Made by a program: the position numbers and the translations under genes. A DNA stretch of 60,815 nucleotides, taken from assembly GCF_001428565.1 (NCBI RefSeq), contig NZ_LMIA01000003.1:799-61613 (forward strand), in the 5' to 3' direction. Origin of the DNA: Nocardioides sp. Root190 (GTDB lineage Bacteria; Actinomycetota; Actinomycetes; Propionibacteriales; Nocardioidaceae). This document shows positions 46,675 through 55,976 of this stretch, piece after piece; within the stretch, counting starts at the first letter, position 1; each line of letters opens with the position of its first letter. The notes under the pieces are model-generated. The model was not told where the DNA came from and made no database searches. It saw only the letters and a program-made list of their open reading frames with translations.

Positions 46675-48546
46675 ATGAGCACCGACACCCTGGCCGTACG
46701 CGCCGAGATCGAGGCCGAGATCGCCGGGCTGACCCTGCCGATCGCCTTCGCCCGCACCGTTGCGTCCGAGGCCGACAAGCCGGCGTACTCGGACAAGGTC
46801 GGCATCGACCTGTCGGCCGGCTATGCGGCCGGCTGGCGCACCGTCTCCTGGACCGACCTGCGCGAGCGTGCCCTCGACGCCGCCGGTGCCCTGGTCGAGG
46901 CCGGCGTTGTGCACGGCGACCGCGTCGCGCTGATGGCCAGCAACCGCATCGAGCACGTCGTGGCCGACCTCGGTGTCGTCCACGCCGCAGGGGTCTCGAT
47001 GTCGGTCTACAACACCCTGTCGGCCGAGCAGGTCGCCTACGTCGCCGGGCATGCCGAGCCGGCCGTCGTCATCCTGGAGTCCGCCGACCACCTCGCGCGG
47101 TGGGCCAAGGCCCTCGCCGAGAGCGACACGATCCGCCAGGTCGTCCTGATCGACGCGACCGCCCCCGAGGGTGACGACCGCTTCATCACCTGGGACGCCT
47201 TCCTCGCCGCCGGTGCCGCCTGGCGTGCCGGCCACGGTGCCGAGCTCGAGGGCCGGACCGCGGAGGTCACCCCCGAGGACCCGCTGACCATCCTCTACAC
47301 GTCCGGCACCACCGGGAACCCGAAGGGCGTGGTCCTGACCCACCACGCCGTGCTCTACGAGTGCGCCTGCTCGCTGCGGGTCTCCGCGCCCACACTGCAC
47401 AACGACTTCATCTCCTACCTGCCGTTCGCCCACATCGCCGAACGCACGCTCGGCATGTACATCCCGCAGGTCAACGGTGCCCACATCCACCTCATCGCCG
47501 ATCCCTCGCTGCTCCTCGGCGCTCTCGGCGAGGTCCACCCGACGCGCTTCTTCGGTGTGCCGCGGGTCTGGGAGAAGATCAAGACCGGCATCACCGCCAA
47601 GCTCTCCGCCGAGACCGACCCCGAGAAGAAGGCCCAGATCGAGGGTGCCTTCGCCATCGGCCTGGAGTACGTCGAGGCGCTGCAGCAGGGCGGCACCGTC
47701 TCCCCCGAGCTCGAGGCGAGGTACCAGGCGGCCGACGCCGGACTGCTCTCCTTCCTCCGCGCACTGCTCGGCCTCGACCGCTGCGAGTGGGCCGCCTCGG
47801 CCGCCGCGCCGATGCCGCTGGAGGTCGCGAAGTTCTTCGCCGGCCTCGGCATGCGGATCTACGACGTCTACGGCATGACCGAGACCTGCGCGGCCGTCAC
47901 CGCCTGCGGACCCGAGCAGTTCCGGCTCGGCACCGTCGGGCGTGCGCTGCCGGGCATCGAGATCGCGCTCGCCGAGGACGGGGAGATCCTCGCGCGCGGT
48001 CCCGTCACCTCGCAGGGCTACTACAAGCAGGACGAGGCGACCGCCGAGCTGATCGACGTCGACGGCTGGGTCCACACCGGCGACATCGGTGAGCTCGACG
48101 AGGACGGCTTCCTCAAGGTCGTGGACCGCAAGAAGGAAATGATCATCACCTCCTCGGGCAAGAACATCGCCCCGTCCAACATCGAGAACTACCTCAAGGA
48201 GAGCCCGATCGTCGGGCACGCCCTGGTGTTCGGCGAGGGCAAGCCGTACGTCGTCGCGGTGCTCACCCTCGACGCGGAGATCGCTCCCCTCGTGGCGCAG
48301 CAGCTGGGCATCCCCGCCGGGACCTCGCTCGCGGAGCTGGCCCAGCACCCGGCGATGCTCGCGGTCGCCCAGCAGTCCGTCGACGCCGCCAACGAGCGGC
48401 TCTCGCGGCCCGAGCAGGTGAAGTCGTGGGAGCTCCTCCCGGTCGAGTGGACCGCCGAGTCCGAGGAGCTCACGCCGACGCTGAAGCTGAAGCGCCGCGT
48501 CGTCCACGCCAAGTACGCCGACGTCCTGGAGAGGCTCTACTCGTGA
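46675..48546 (+). CDS. fadD: Long-chain acyl-CoA synthetase (FadD type, 623 aa)
   Basis: The AMP-binding P-loop YTSGTTGNPKG (208-218), the YGMTET motif (399-404), and the C-terminal DGWVHTGDIGELDEDGFLKVVDRKKEMI hinge (in pieces) are complete. It activates fatty acids or sterol side-chain acids to CoA thioesters. AAAGGAATG lies before ATG 46675. Placement behind mce fits use of the imported lipid, and the following aldehyde dehydrogenase overlaps its stop. Confidence 0.93.
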   Translation: MSTDTLAVRAEIEAEIAGLTLPIAFARTVASEADKPAYSDKVGIDLSAGYAAGWRTVSWTDLRERALDAAGALVEAGVVHGDRVALMASNRIEHVVADLGVVHAAGVSMSVYNTLSAEQVAYVAGHAEPAVVILESADHLARWAKALAESDTIRQVVLIDATAPEGDDRFITWDAFLAAGAAWRAGHGAELEGRTAEVTPEDPLTILYTSGTTGNPKGVVLTHHAVLYECACSLRVSAPTLHNDFISYLPFAHIAERTLGMYIPQVNGAHIHLIADPSLLLGALGEVHPTRFFGVPRVWEKIKTGITAKLSAETDPEKKAQIEGAFAIGLEYVEALQQGGTVSPELEARYQAADAGLLSFLRALLGLDRCEWAASAAAPMPLEVAKFFAGLGMRIYDVYGMTETCAAVTACGPEQFRLGTVGRALPGIEIALAEDGEILARGPVTSQGYYKQDEATAELIDVDGWVHTGDIGELDEDGFLKVVDRKKEMIITSSGKNIAPSNIENYLKESPIVGHALVFGEGKPYVVAVLTLDAEIAPLVAQQLGIPAGTSLAELAQHPAMLAVAQQSVDAANERLSRPEQVKSWELLPVEWTAESEELTPTLKLKRRVVHAKYADVLERLYS

Positions 48547-50159
48547 CCGCCACGACCACCACCACGAACAGCGTCCAGCCCGCCTGGGTCACCGCCGAGC
48601 GGATCGCCGCCTGGAGCGGCTGGGTCGCCCGCGACCCGGCCGGCACGGCGACCAGCACGGAGACGAGCACCGCGACCGCGCCGTACGACGGACTCGCGAC
48701 GGCCAGCGTGCCGGTCAGCAGCGCGAGCGACGTCGTCGACGCGATCGCCCGCGCCCGCACGGCACAGGTCACCTGGGCGCTGCTGCCGTGGGCAACGCGC
48801 TCCGCGATGGTCCTGCGCTTCCACGACCTGCTGGTGGAGCGCCAGGACGAGGTCATCGACCTGATCCAGTGGGAGATGGGCAAGGCCCGGTTCAGTGCCT
48901 GGCAGGAGATCCTGCAGGTCGCCACGATCGCGCGCCACTACGCCCGCCACGGTCGCCACTACGTCGGCGACAACAAGGTCCGCGGCGCGATGCCCGGCCT
49001 CACCAAGGTGCGCGAGGTGCGCGTCCCCAAGGGTGTGATCGGGATGATCTCGCCGTGGAACTATCCGCTCTACCTTGCGGTCGGCGACGTGATCCCGGCG
49101 CTGCTCGCCGGCAACGGCGTGGTCAGCAAGGCCGACTCGCAGACTCCGCTGACGCTGCTCTGGACGCGTGAGCTGATGGCCGAGGCCGGGCTGCCCACGG
49201 ACATCTGGCACGTCGTGGTCGGTCCCGGCGCGATCATCGGCGACGCCCTGATCGGGTCCGTCGACGGCGGCCCGGGTGTCGACCACATCTGCTTCACCGG
49301 CTCGACGCCCACCGGCCGCAGCGTCGGCCGTCGTGCCGGCGAGATGCTCATCGCGGCCTCCCTGGAGCTCGGCGGCAAGAACCCGCTCGTCGTGCTCGAC
49401 GACGCCGACGTGTCGAAGGCGGCCGCCGGCTGCGTCGCCGCCGCGTTCGCGAACACCGGTCAGATGTGCATCCACATCGAGCGGGTGATCGTGCACGAGG
49501 ACGTGTACGACGCCTTCCGGGATGCCGTGGTGGCAGCGACCGAGGCGCTCACGCTGGGCCAGACGTTCGACTACTCCGTCGACGTCGGGTCGCTCGCCTC
49601 CGAGTCACAGCTGGAGACCGTTCGCAGCCACGTGGACGACGCGGTCGCCCGCGGCGCAACGGTGCTCGCCGGTGGACGGCACCGCCCCGACCTCGGGCCG
49701 CTCGTCTACGAGCCGACCGTCCTGGAGGGCGTGGACGCCGACATGCCGGTCTGCCTCGAGGAGACCTTCGGTCCGGTGATCTCGCTCTACAAGGTGGGCT
49801 CCGAGAGCGAAGCCGTCGCGAAGGCCAACGAAGGTCGCTACGGCCTGTCGGCGAGCGTGTGGTCCCGCAACACCCGCGCCGCCGAGGCGCTCGCCCAGCA
49901 GGTCCGGGCGGGCTCGGTCAACATCAACGACGGCGCCGCAGCCGCGGCCGGCTCCATCGAGGCCGGCATGGGCGGCATGGGCGACAGCGGTCTCGGCCGG
50001 CGCCACGGTGCGGAGGGGATGCGGAAGTACACCGAGTCCCAGACCGTCGCGACGCAGCGCCTGGTGCCGCTCGGACCGCCGTCCGGGATGGCGCTGGAGA
50101 AGTTCGTCGGACTCGGCAACGCCCAGCTGAAGCTGCTCAGGAAGCTGCGCGTGCGCTGA
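48543..50159 (+). CDS. Aldehyde dehydrogenase, succinate-semialdehyde-dehydrogenase-like (538 aa)
   Basis: Catalytic Cys309 (NTGQMCIHIERV), Glu275 (LELGGKN), the SPWNYPL cofactor loop and FTGSTPTGR are present, together with the EETFGPV segment. The overall look resembles the GabD2-type group (Rv1731-like), though a fatty-aldehyde substrate is as likely in this context. The GTG start overlaps the fadD stop (GTGA at 48543-48546), so the pair is translationally coupled: one could oxidise an aldehyde to the acid that FadD activates. Confidence 0.88.
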   Translation: MTATTTTTNSVQPAWVTAERIAAWSGWVARDPAGTATSTETSTATAPYDGLATASVPVSSASDVVDAIARARTAQVTWALLPWATRSAMVLRFHDLLVERQDEVIDLIQWEMGKARFSAWQEILQVATIARHYARHGRHYVGDNKVRGAMPGLTKVREVRVPKGVIGMISPWNYPLYLAVGDVIPALLAGNGVVSKADSQTPLTLLWTRELMAEAGLPTDIWHVVVGPGAIIGDALIGSVDGGPGVDHICFTGSTPTGRSVGRRAGEMLIAASLELGGKNPLVVLDDADVSKAAAGCVAAAFANTGQMCIHIERVIVHEDVYDAFRDAVVAATEALTLGQTFDYSVDVGSLASESQLETVRSHVDDAVARGATVLAGGRHRPDLGPLVYEPTVLEGVDADMPVCLEETFGPVISLYKVGSESEAVAKANEGRYGLSASVWSRNTRAAEALAQQVRAGSVNINDGAAAAAGSIEAGMGGMGDSGLGRRHGAEGMRKYTESQTVATQRLVPLGPPSGMALEKFVGLGNAQLKLLRKLRVR

Positions 50160-51351
50160 TCTCGGCCACCAACGCGGGAGCGAGGTCGCCCTTCGGGGCG
50201 ACCTCGATCTCGTCCAGGCCCAGCCAGCCGGCGAGCCGCCACAGCTCCACGGCGAGCTCCGCCGCCGTCGCGGCAGGTGCGCCGGGCTCGGCGAAGACTC
50301 CCTGCACGAGCAGCCGTCGGGTGGGACGGTCGGCCTTGAGGTCGACCCGCGCCACGATCCGGTCTCCCAGCAGGAACGGCAGCACGTAGTAGCCGTGCAC
50401 CCGCTGCGCCGCCGGGACGTAGATCTCGATGCGGTAGCGGAAGTCGAAGATCGCCTCCGCACGGGCACGCTCCCACACGACCGGGTCGAACGGGCTCAGC
50501 AACGTCCGGGCCGCGACCCGGCGTGGCACCCGCGCCTCGTGGTGCAGGTAGGCCGGGCGTGCCCATCCCTCCACCTGGACCGGTTCGAGCTCGCCCGCCT
50601 CGAGGAGCACCTCGATCGCCGTTCGGGCCTGGTGGATGTTGAGGCGGTAGTAGTCGGCCAGGCAGTGGGCGCTGGCGACACCGTGGGAACGGGCGGCCCG
50701 GCGCACCAGCTCGACGTGGGCATCGGTCGCGGACAGCGCCGGGGCATGGGCGAGCTCGCTGCCCACCACCCGCTCGGCCAGGTCGTACCGGATCTCGAAC
50801 TGGCTGTTGCGCCCCTCGATCGCCAGGTCACCTGTCGTGAAGAGGAAGTCGAGCATCTGCCGCGTCCGCGACCAGTTCCAGCCCCAGTGGTCCCTGGACC
50901 TGGGCAGGCCGTCGTCCAGCTCACGGGCCGTGCTCGGCCCGCGGTCGGCGATCTCCGCCAGCAGAGCGGCCTCCAGGGCATCGTCCTCGGCCACGCTGAA
51001 CCACTTGCCGCGGCGGCTGCGGTGGTGGTCCATCCGGTGCCTCATCGCCGGCCACAGCTCAACCGGCATGAACGCCTGGACGTGCGCCCAGTACTCCACC
51101 ACGCGTCGCTGGCGCCCCGCGGACGCCCGCCGGAGCAGGTCGACGTCGTAGGCACCCATGCGCGAGTAGAGCGGCATGTAGTGGGCGCGCTGGAGCACGT
51201 TGACGCTGTCGACCTGGAGCAGTCCGGTGCGCGCCAGCGTGCGGTCGAAGGTGCGCAGCGTCGGGACGGCGTGCACCGGGTCCAGGAAGCCCTGGGCCGC
51301 CAGCGCGATCCGGCGTGCCTGGGCGCGCGACAGGGTCTGGGTGCTGCTCAC
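50137..51351 (-). CDS. YcaQ/AlkX-type winged-helix DNA glycosylase (404 aa)
   Basis: The HTH_42/COG3214 family is recognised from LSRAQARRIALAAQGF, the block TGLLQVDSVNVLQRAHYMPLYSR (in pieces) with its QVDS catalytic-loop region, and the late LLSPFDPVVWERARA. Members remove alkylated bases and unhook DNA interstrand crosslinks. Length is typical. GTG 51351 follows a TAGCCT box by six bases, giving a leaderless start. Its end overlaps the convergent aldehyde dehydrogenase by 23 bases. Confidence 0.85.
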   Translation of the reverse strand: MSSTQTLSRAQARRIALAAQGFLDPVHAVPTLRTFDRTLARTGLLQVDSVNVLQRAHYMPLYSRMGAYDVDLLRRASAGRQRRVVEYWAHVQAFMPVELWPAMRHRMDHHRSRRGKWFSVAEDDALEAALLAEIADRGPSTARELDDGLPRSRDHWGWNWSRTRQMLDFLFTTGDLAIEGRNSQFEIRYDLAERVVGSELAHAPALSATDAHVELVRRAARSHGVASAHCLADYYRLNIHQARTAIEVLLEAGELEPVQVEGWARPAYLHHEARVPRRVAARTLLSPFDPVVWERARAEAIFDFRYRIEIYVPAAQRVHGYYVLPFLLGDRIVARVDLKADRPTRRLLVQGVFAEPGAPAATAAELAVELWRLAGWLGLDEIEVAPKGDLAPALVAEISARAAS

Positions 51352-51357
51352 GCCGTC

Positions 51358-51363
51358 AGGCTA
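51358..51363 (-). promoter_or_regulatory. -10 box (TAGCCT) of the YcaQ-type gene
   Basis: TAGCCT, six bases (GACGGC) and the GTG follow each other on the minus strand. The nearest upstream feature is the paired palindrome at 51387-51508. Confidence 0.45.
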
Positions 51364-51386
51364 GACACCCGGACCGACACGCCGTT

Positions 51387-51508
51387 GGTCGAGGAGGGCC
51401 GTCCGCGGCCGTCTCGAGACCTCCCGCTCCGGTGCCGGGACTCTCCACGGACAGTTCCGGCACCGTCGCACCGGGTCTCGAGACGGTCGCTGGGCGACCT
51501 CCTCGACC
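51387..51508. repeat. Paired palindrome (REP-like) unit, isolated copy, 122 nt
   Basis: A 35-nt arm (51387-51421, starting GGTCGAGGAGG and ending CCGTCTCGAGACC) faces an inverted arm (51474-51508). The 52-nt centre has its own inverted GGTGCCGG/CCGGCACC. The unit lies between the regulator stop (51514) and the YcaQ-type start and could serve as a terminator. Confidence 0.85.
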
Positions 51509-51513
51509 ACCGA

Positions 51514-52173
51514 TCAGTCGAGCTGCACGAGCTTGGCGCGCACGGCGTACATCACCGCTTCCATCCGGGAGTGCAGCTGCAGCTTCTCCAGGATGTTGCG
51601 GACGTGGTTCTTCACCGTGTTCTCGCTGATCGCGAGGTGGCCGGCGACGTCACGGTTGCTGAGGCCGCGCGCGACGAGGCGCAGGACCTCGAGCTCGCGC
51701 TCGGTCAACTTGAGCGCCGTCCCCGAGTTGCGGTCCGGCTTCGACATCGTCTTGAACTCGTCGATCAGCTTGGCCGCCATCGACGGACTGATCAGCGACT
51801 GCCCGTCGGCGACGACGCGGATGCCCTGGGCCACCTCCTCGATGGAGGAGTCCTTGAGGAGGTAGCCCGAGGCGCCGCTCTTGACCGCTTCGTACAGGTC
51901 GGCCTCGTCGTCGGAGACGGTCAGCATGATGATCTTGGTGGTCGGGACCGCTTCCTTGATCGCGACGCAGGCCTCGATGCCGGACTGCTTCGGCATCCGC
52001 ACGTCGAGGAGGACGACGTCGGGGGCGGCGCTGACGACGAGGTCGACGCCCTCGGCGCCGTTGCTCGCCTCACCGACGACCTCGATGCCCTGCTCGATCC
52101 CGAGCAGCATCGTCATGCCGCGTCGAAAGAGCTCCTGGTCATCGACCACCACCACACGAACCGGTTCGCTCAC
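51514..52173 (-). CDS. NarL/LuxR-family response regulator (219 aa)
   Basis: Receiver domain (residues 5-120) with acidic pair Asp11/Asp12, phosphoacceptor Asp57 in LLDVRMP and Lys near 107 (YLLKD); LuxR-type helix-turn-helix (about 155-215, LTERELEVLRLVARGLSNRDVAG). No sensor kinase gene is adjacent, so the partner is unknown. GTG 52173 puts the receiver at the usual distance from the N-terminus; a GTG at 52218 preceded by CATGAT is an alternative that adds 15 residues. Confidence 0.92.
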   Translation of the reverse strand: MSEPVRVVVVDDQELFRRGMTMLLGIEQGIEVVGEASNGAEGVDLVVSAAPDVVLLDVRMPKQSGIEACVAIKEAVPTTKIIMLTVSDDEADLYEAVKSGASGYLLKDSSIEEVAQGIRVVADGQSLISPSMAAKLIDEFKTMSKPDRNSGTALKLTERELEVLRLVARGLSNRDVAGHLAISENTVKNHVRNILEKLQLHSRMEAVMYAVRAKLVQLD

Positions 52174-52316
52174 AGGCTGTCCAGTCCCTGCGGCCGCCGG
52201 CGAATTCCCAGTCGCCACATGCGCATCATGGCATGGCCCGAGGTCGGAGTGTCGGCAGCGACCAGATGCCGGTGGTGTCGGCCAGCCGCCCGAGCGGCTG
52301 CCCACCCATCAGGTCC

Positions 52317-52946
52317 TCACCCTCCCTGGGTGTCGACGTCGAGCGAGATGACGCCGTAGTCGTAGCCACGGCGGCGGTAGACGACCGCAGGGCGCTCGCT
52401 CTCCTTGTCGACGTACAGGTAGAAGTCGTGGCCGACCAGCTCCATCTCGTAGAGGGCCTGGTCGAGGGTCATCGGGCTGGCCGGGTGCGTCTTCTCGCGT
52501 ACGACGAGCGGGCCGTCGCCGGTCACCGTGATCGGACCGACCTTGCGCTCGATCGACTCCTCCTGCTCGGTGGGCGTCTCGAGGTCGTCGAGGGGGATGT
52601 CGGAGAGCGCACGTCCGACGGACACGGGGGCACGGCGGCCGCGGTGCACGCGCCGCCGGTCAGCGGCCTTGCGCATCTGGGAGGCCATCTTGTCGAGAGC
52701 GAGGTCGAGCGCGCCCATCTTGTCGCCGGCCGCGGCCTCGGCGCGGATCACCGGGCCCTTGGAGTAGGCGGTGAGCTCGACGTGGACGCCCTGGTCGTGC
52801 TGGCGCGGATTGGGTTCGGAATCGACCTCCACATGCACACGCATGATGTGGTGATCGTGCTTCTCCAGCTTCGCGAGCTTCTCGGTGGCGTGCTCTCGGA
52901 ACCTGTCCGAGATCTCGCAGTGCCGTCCGGTGACCACAACATCCAT
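52317..52946 (-). CDS. hpf: Long-form ribosome hibernation promoting factor (209 aa)
   Basis: The N-terminal S30AE/YfiA domain (residues 1-100, DVVVTGRHCEISDRFREHATEKL in pieces) and the C-terminal dimerisation domain (about 145-205, with VREKTHPASPMTLDQALYEMELVGHDFYLY in pieces) mark the long HPF that makes inactive 100S ribosomes. The GGAGG six bases before ATG 52946 fixes the start. In mycobacteria it sits between comF and secA; here comF precedes it but secA lies 31 kb away. Confidence 0.95.
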   Translation of the reverse strand: MDVVVTGRHCEISDRFREHATEKLAKLEKHDHHIMRVHVEVDSEPNPRQHDQGVHVELTAYSKGPVIRAEAAAGDKMGALDLALDKMASQMRKAADRRRVHRGRRAPVSVGRALSDIPLDDLETPTEQEESIERKVGPITVTGDGPLVVREKTHPASPMTLDQALYEMELVGHDFYLYVDKESERPAVVYRRRGYDYGVISLDVDTQGG

Positions 52947-53413
52947 CAGTTACCTCCAAGGGGTTTCGGTGATGGGTTCTCCCGCGCGAGGCGGGACGTC
53001 TGGGGCTGGCACGTTGCTCGACCAGCAGGGAACGGTGGGTGCGCGGGTGCCGAGGTCTCGAGACGGTCGCTGCGCGACCTCCTCGACCTACGGCCGCCGT
53101 GGAAGGGTGGAATCCGCCCGGCCGACCTGGTCTTCTCCCCCACACCCGCCTGCTGAGGCTCCCGCAGCTTGGTGCCACTACTGACCTTCTCCCGAAGTCG
53201 GACGCATCTGACGTCCGGTTCGAGGCAGGACTGACGACTAAGCCGCACCGTGATCGTCGACCCGGAGGTCGACTTACGTGGACCGTTTCGCCTGCGACTG
53301 GCATCGGCTTGCCGCACCTGGCCGGGCTTCTGCCCAGCCTGTACAGCGCAACCACGGACCCGGGCGGACTCCATGCAGAGACGTTAGTCCGTCGCCGGTG
53401 ACGACGAAAGCCT
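52947..53413. other. Intergenic region of 467 bases between comF and hpf
   Basis: Apart from the single palindromic arm at 53054-53088 I see no gene here. The region is less GC-rich than the flanking genes and probably contains the hpf promoter, for which I could not pick a convincing -10/-35 pair. Small dyads such as GTCGAC...GTCGAC near 53257-53274 are present. Confidence 0.5.
53054..53088 (-). repeat. Single arm of the REP-like repeat
   Basis: The 35 bases from GGTCTCGAGACGGTCGC to the closing CTCCTCGACC match the minus arm of the array at 60170-60611 exactly or nearly so. No facing plus arm is present, so this copy is solitary. Confidence 0.8.
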
Positions 53414-54145
53414 TCATCCCAAGTTCGGCGGGTCGATCTTGCGCCGGGTCGCGGCCACGGTGGCTGCGGCGAGCACCCGGATGCCGACGGACTCGAGGGC
53501 GCGCTGCGCCTCCCGCAGGGTCGCTCCGGTGGTCAGGACGTCGTCGCAGAGCAGGACGTGGGCGGTGGGACGGCGGCGCGCCAGGCGGCGTACGGCGCTC
53601 GTCGAGGTCGCCATCGAACCGGCGAGGTTGGCGGCCCGGCTGGCGGCGTCGAGCCCGGCCTGGTCCACGACACCGGGCCGCACCCGGAGCAGGCCGGCGA
53701 CCCCGACCGGGTGGCCGCGACTGCGCAGCCCGGACGCGGCGGCGCGGGTCATGGCGGTGGTCGGGTCGTGTCCCCGGGCGCGGACGGCGGCGGGTCGGGA
53801 GGGCACGGGGACGAGCACGACCGCCTCGTCCGGGCCGATCCCGGCCCCGCTCAGGGCGGCGTCCGCCACGACGGCGAGGACCGTGCCGAGGGGGCCGGCC
53901 AGCGCGTGCACCCCGTGCTCCTTGTGGGCCAGGACGAGGGCGCGCAGCACCCCATCGTACGGCCCGGCGGAGTACGACGGCGCGAGGCCCGGCGGGCACG
54001 GCGTCGGTCGACGCAGCCCGGCCTCGACAGGCAGCTCGTGGCAGCACCGGACGCACAGCGCCCGGCCCGGACGTCCGCACACGACGCAGGAGGAGCCGAG
54101 CACGAGGTCGACGAAGCCGTCGGCGAGGTCGGCGAGCAGGGGCAC
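53414..54145 (-). CDS. comF: ComF-family phosphoribosyltransferase-like protein (243 aa)
   Basis: A zinc-finger-like N-terminus (Cys20, Cys23, Cys31, Cys34/35) is followed by a type I PRTase fold with the PRPP motif CDDVLTTGAT (200-209). ComF proteins take part in DNA uptake in competent bacteria; in actinobacteria the role is not settled. GTG 54145 has GGAG upstream. It follows lpqB in the conserved mtrA-mtrB-lpqB-comF-hpf order. Confidence 0.87.
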   Translation of the reverse strand: MPLLADLADGFVDLVLGSSCVVCGRPGRALCVRCCHELPVEAGLRRPTPCPPGLAPSYSAGPYDGVLRALVLAHKEHGVHALAGPLGTVLAVVADAALSGAGIGPDEAVVLVPVPSRPAAVRARGHDPTTAMTRAAASGLRSRGHPVGVAGLLRVRPGVVDQAGLDAASRAANLAGSMATSTSAVRRLARRRPTAHVLLCDDVLTTGATLREAQRALESVGIRVLAAATVAATRRKIDPPNLG

Positions 54146-54230
54146 CGCTCCACTCCAGCAACCCGGGCTGCCCGACGCAACGGTCGGGACCGGGGCTGTG
54201 GAGAACCCGCAGTGAATCAGCCAGCCGGAA

Positions 54231-55976
54231 TCAGCCGGCGAAGTGCAGCTGGGTCAGGACCGTGGTGCCGCTGCGGTACTCGCGCTGGTCGACGAGGTCG
54301 ACGTAGTGGTCGGCGTACACGGCGAACATCGGTGACTCAGCGGTCGGGGCGGCGGCGAGCCCGACCAGGCGACCGGTCACGATCGTGGACAGCACGTCGA
54401 TGCCGAAGGAGGCGCCGTCGGCGGCCACGACGTCCACCTCGTACAGCTTGCCGGGTGCGGTCGGGGTGAGGATGCCGATCCGGATGGGGCTGGTCCACAC
54501 GATGTCGTCGATGCGGGCGGCCTCGGCCGCACGGACGAGGAACGGCGCACGCACCTGGTCGACCCGGCCGCGGCCGTTGATCGCGACCCGGGCGCCGAGG
54601 ACCTCGTCACCCGCGATCGTGCGGACGACGGCCACCAGGCGGGTCCCGTCGCGGGACACGACCAGTTGCTGGGCGCCCGTGCCGCTGATCCCGGGGACCT
54701 CGATCTCCCGGACCTGCTCCCCCTCGACCAACCAGACCCGCGCTCCCGCCGTACGTCGCTCGAGCACCCACAGCCGCCCGGCGACGTCCCAGGTGGGTCG
54801 GGCATAGCTGCCCCCGCTGAGAACCGTGCGCGGCGTCGGGTCCGCGTCGGGATCGTCCCGGATCGGTCCGATCCGGACCCGCCCGCCGTCGCGGTCGACG
54901 GCGGCGACAAGCTCGGCGTCGGGCCGGGCCGCGACCGCCTCGAGGCCCGCGTCCGGGGCGCCGAACGCTCCGGAGGCCGCCACGAGCTTGCCCGGACCGC
55001 CCCACACCAGGCGCCCGGCGCTGAGTCCGAAGAGGAGGGTCGTCGTCTTGTCGCCCGCGGGGTCGAACTCCTGGGCCGCCTCGACGGGGTACTGGGAGGC
55101 CCCGCCCGGGATCGGGAGGTCGGCACCGCCGACGGTCACGCGGATGGCAGTGATGCTGCCGTCCTGGCGCAGCGTCCACGCCAGCTGCGCGAGCATCAGC
55201 TCGGCCTCCTCGGCCGTCAGGCGTGGCGCGTCGCCGACCAGGTCGACGTCGGCGACACCGGCGTCGTTGACCGGGACGGACAGGCCGACCGACAACCCCG
55301 GCGGGATGAAGGAGCGGACCACGCCGCTGGCCCGGGGAGGAGGCCCGGCCAGCAGGCTGGAGACCAGGCTGGTGGCGAGCTGGTCGCCCTGGGGCACGAA
55401 GACCGGCTCGGGCACGAGGATCTGCGCGATCGGGTCGAAGTAGTAGAGCGAGACCTGGCGGTAGCGCTGCTGGAACCAGGTGGCGGGCACGACCAGGGCG
55501 TCGCGGGGGTCGGTGATGCGGTACTCGCCGTCCTCGACGGTGACCCGGAAGGACATGACGAGCTCGTCGCCCGGGACGGATCCGCGCCAGCCCCCGACGG
55601 CGTCGAGGCTGTCGGCGCCGTTGAGCTGCACGTCGACCGATCCTCCGGACTCCCGGGCGGGCAGGGAGTCGCTGTAGACGACCGTCTCCTGCTCGGGGTT
55701 CCAGCCGGCGGCTGCTTCGTCGGTGAGGTACTTCTTGGCGACGTTGGTCTGGATCGGCCAGGCCGTCATGGCGTCGAGGAAGCCGGTGACGACCTCGGTG
55801 CGGGACGCGCCGCTGGCCGGCGGGCGGGCGTCGATGTCACTGGCCCGCCGGGTGTCGTCGGCGTCGCTCACCCGGCCGTCGACCACCGGGCCGTCCGTGG
55901 GGAGCGAGACGCATCCCCCGAGCAGAAGTGCGACCAGCACGAGCGCGAGCGGCAGGATGCGGCGTGGGTCCCTCAT
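54231..55976 (-). CDS. lpqB: Lipoprotein LpqB (581 aa)
   Basis: Lipobox LLGGC with Cys22, a GerMN-like domain (about 200-310) and a C-terminal beta-propeller (about 320-575) match LpqB, the accessory lipoprotein that modulates MtrB. The ATG overlaps the mtrB stop (ATGA at 55973-55976). Length is normal. Confidence 0.93.
   Translation of the reverse strand: MRDPRRILPLALVLVALLLGGCVSLPTDGPVVDGRVSDADDTRRASDIDARPPASGASRTEVVTGFLDAMTAWPIQTNVAKKYLTDEAAAGWNPEQETVVYSDSLPARESGGSVDVQLNGADSLDAVGGWRGSVPGDELVMSFRVTVEDGEYRITDPRDALVVPATWFQQRYRQVSLYYFDPIAQILVPEPVFVPQGDQLATSLVSSLLAGPPPRASGVVRSFIPPGLSVGLSVPVNDAGVADVDLVGDAPRLTAEEAELMLAQLAWTLRQDGSITAIRVTVGGADLPIPGGASQYPVEAAQEFDPAGDKTTTLLFGLSAGRLVWGGPGKLVAASGAFGAPDAGLEAVAARPDAELVAAVDRDGGRVRIGPIRDDPDADPTPRTVLSGGSYARPTWDVAGRLWVLERRTAGARVWLVEGEQVREIEVPGISGTGAQQLVVSRDGTRLVAVVRTIAGDEVLGARVAINGRGRVDQVRAPFLVRAAEAARIDDIVWTSPIRIGILTPTAPGKLYEVDVVAADGASFGIDVLSTIVTGRLVGLAAAPTAESPMFAVYADHYVDLVDQREYRSGTTVLTQLHFAG

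Noticed and set aside
45328..48507. Open frame of 1059 codons opposite mceF and fadD
   Set aside because: It runs across the ends of two recognised genes and their spacer on the opposite strand and has no recognisable domain.
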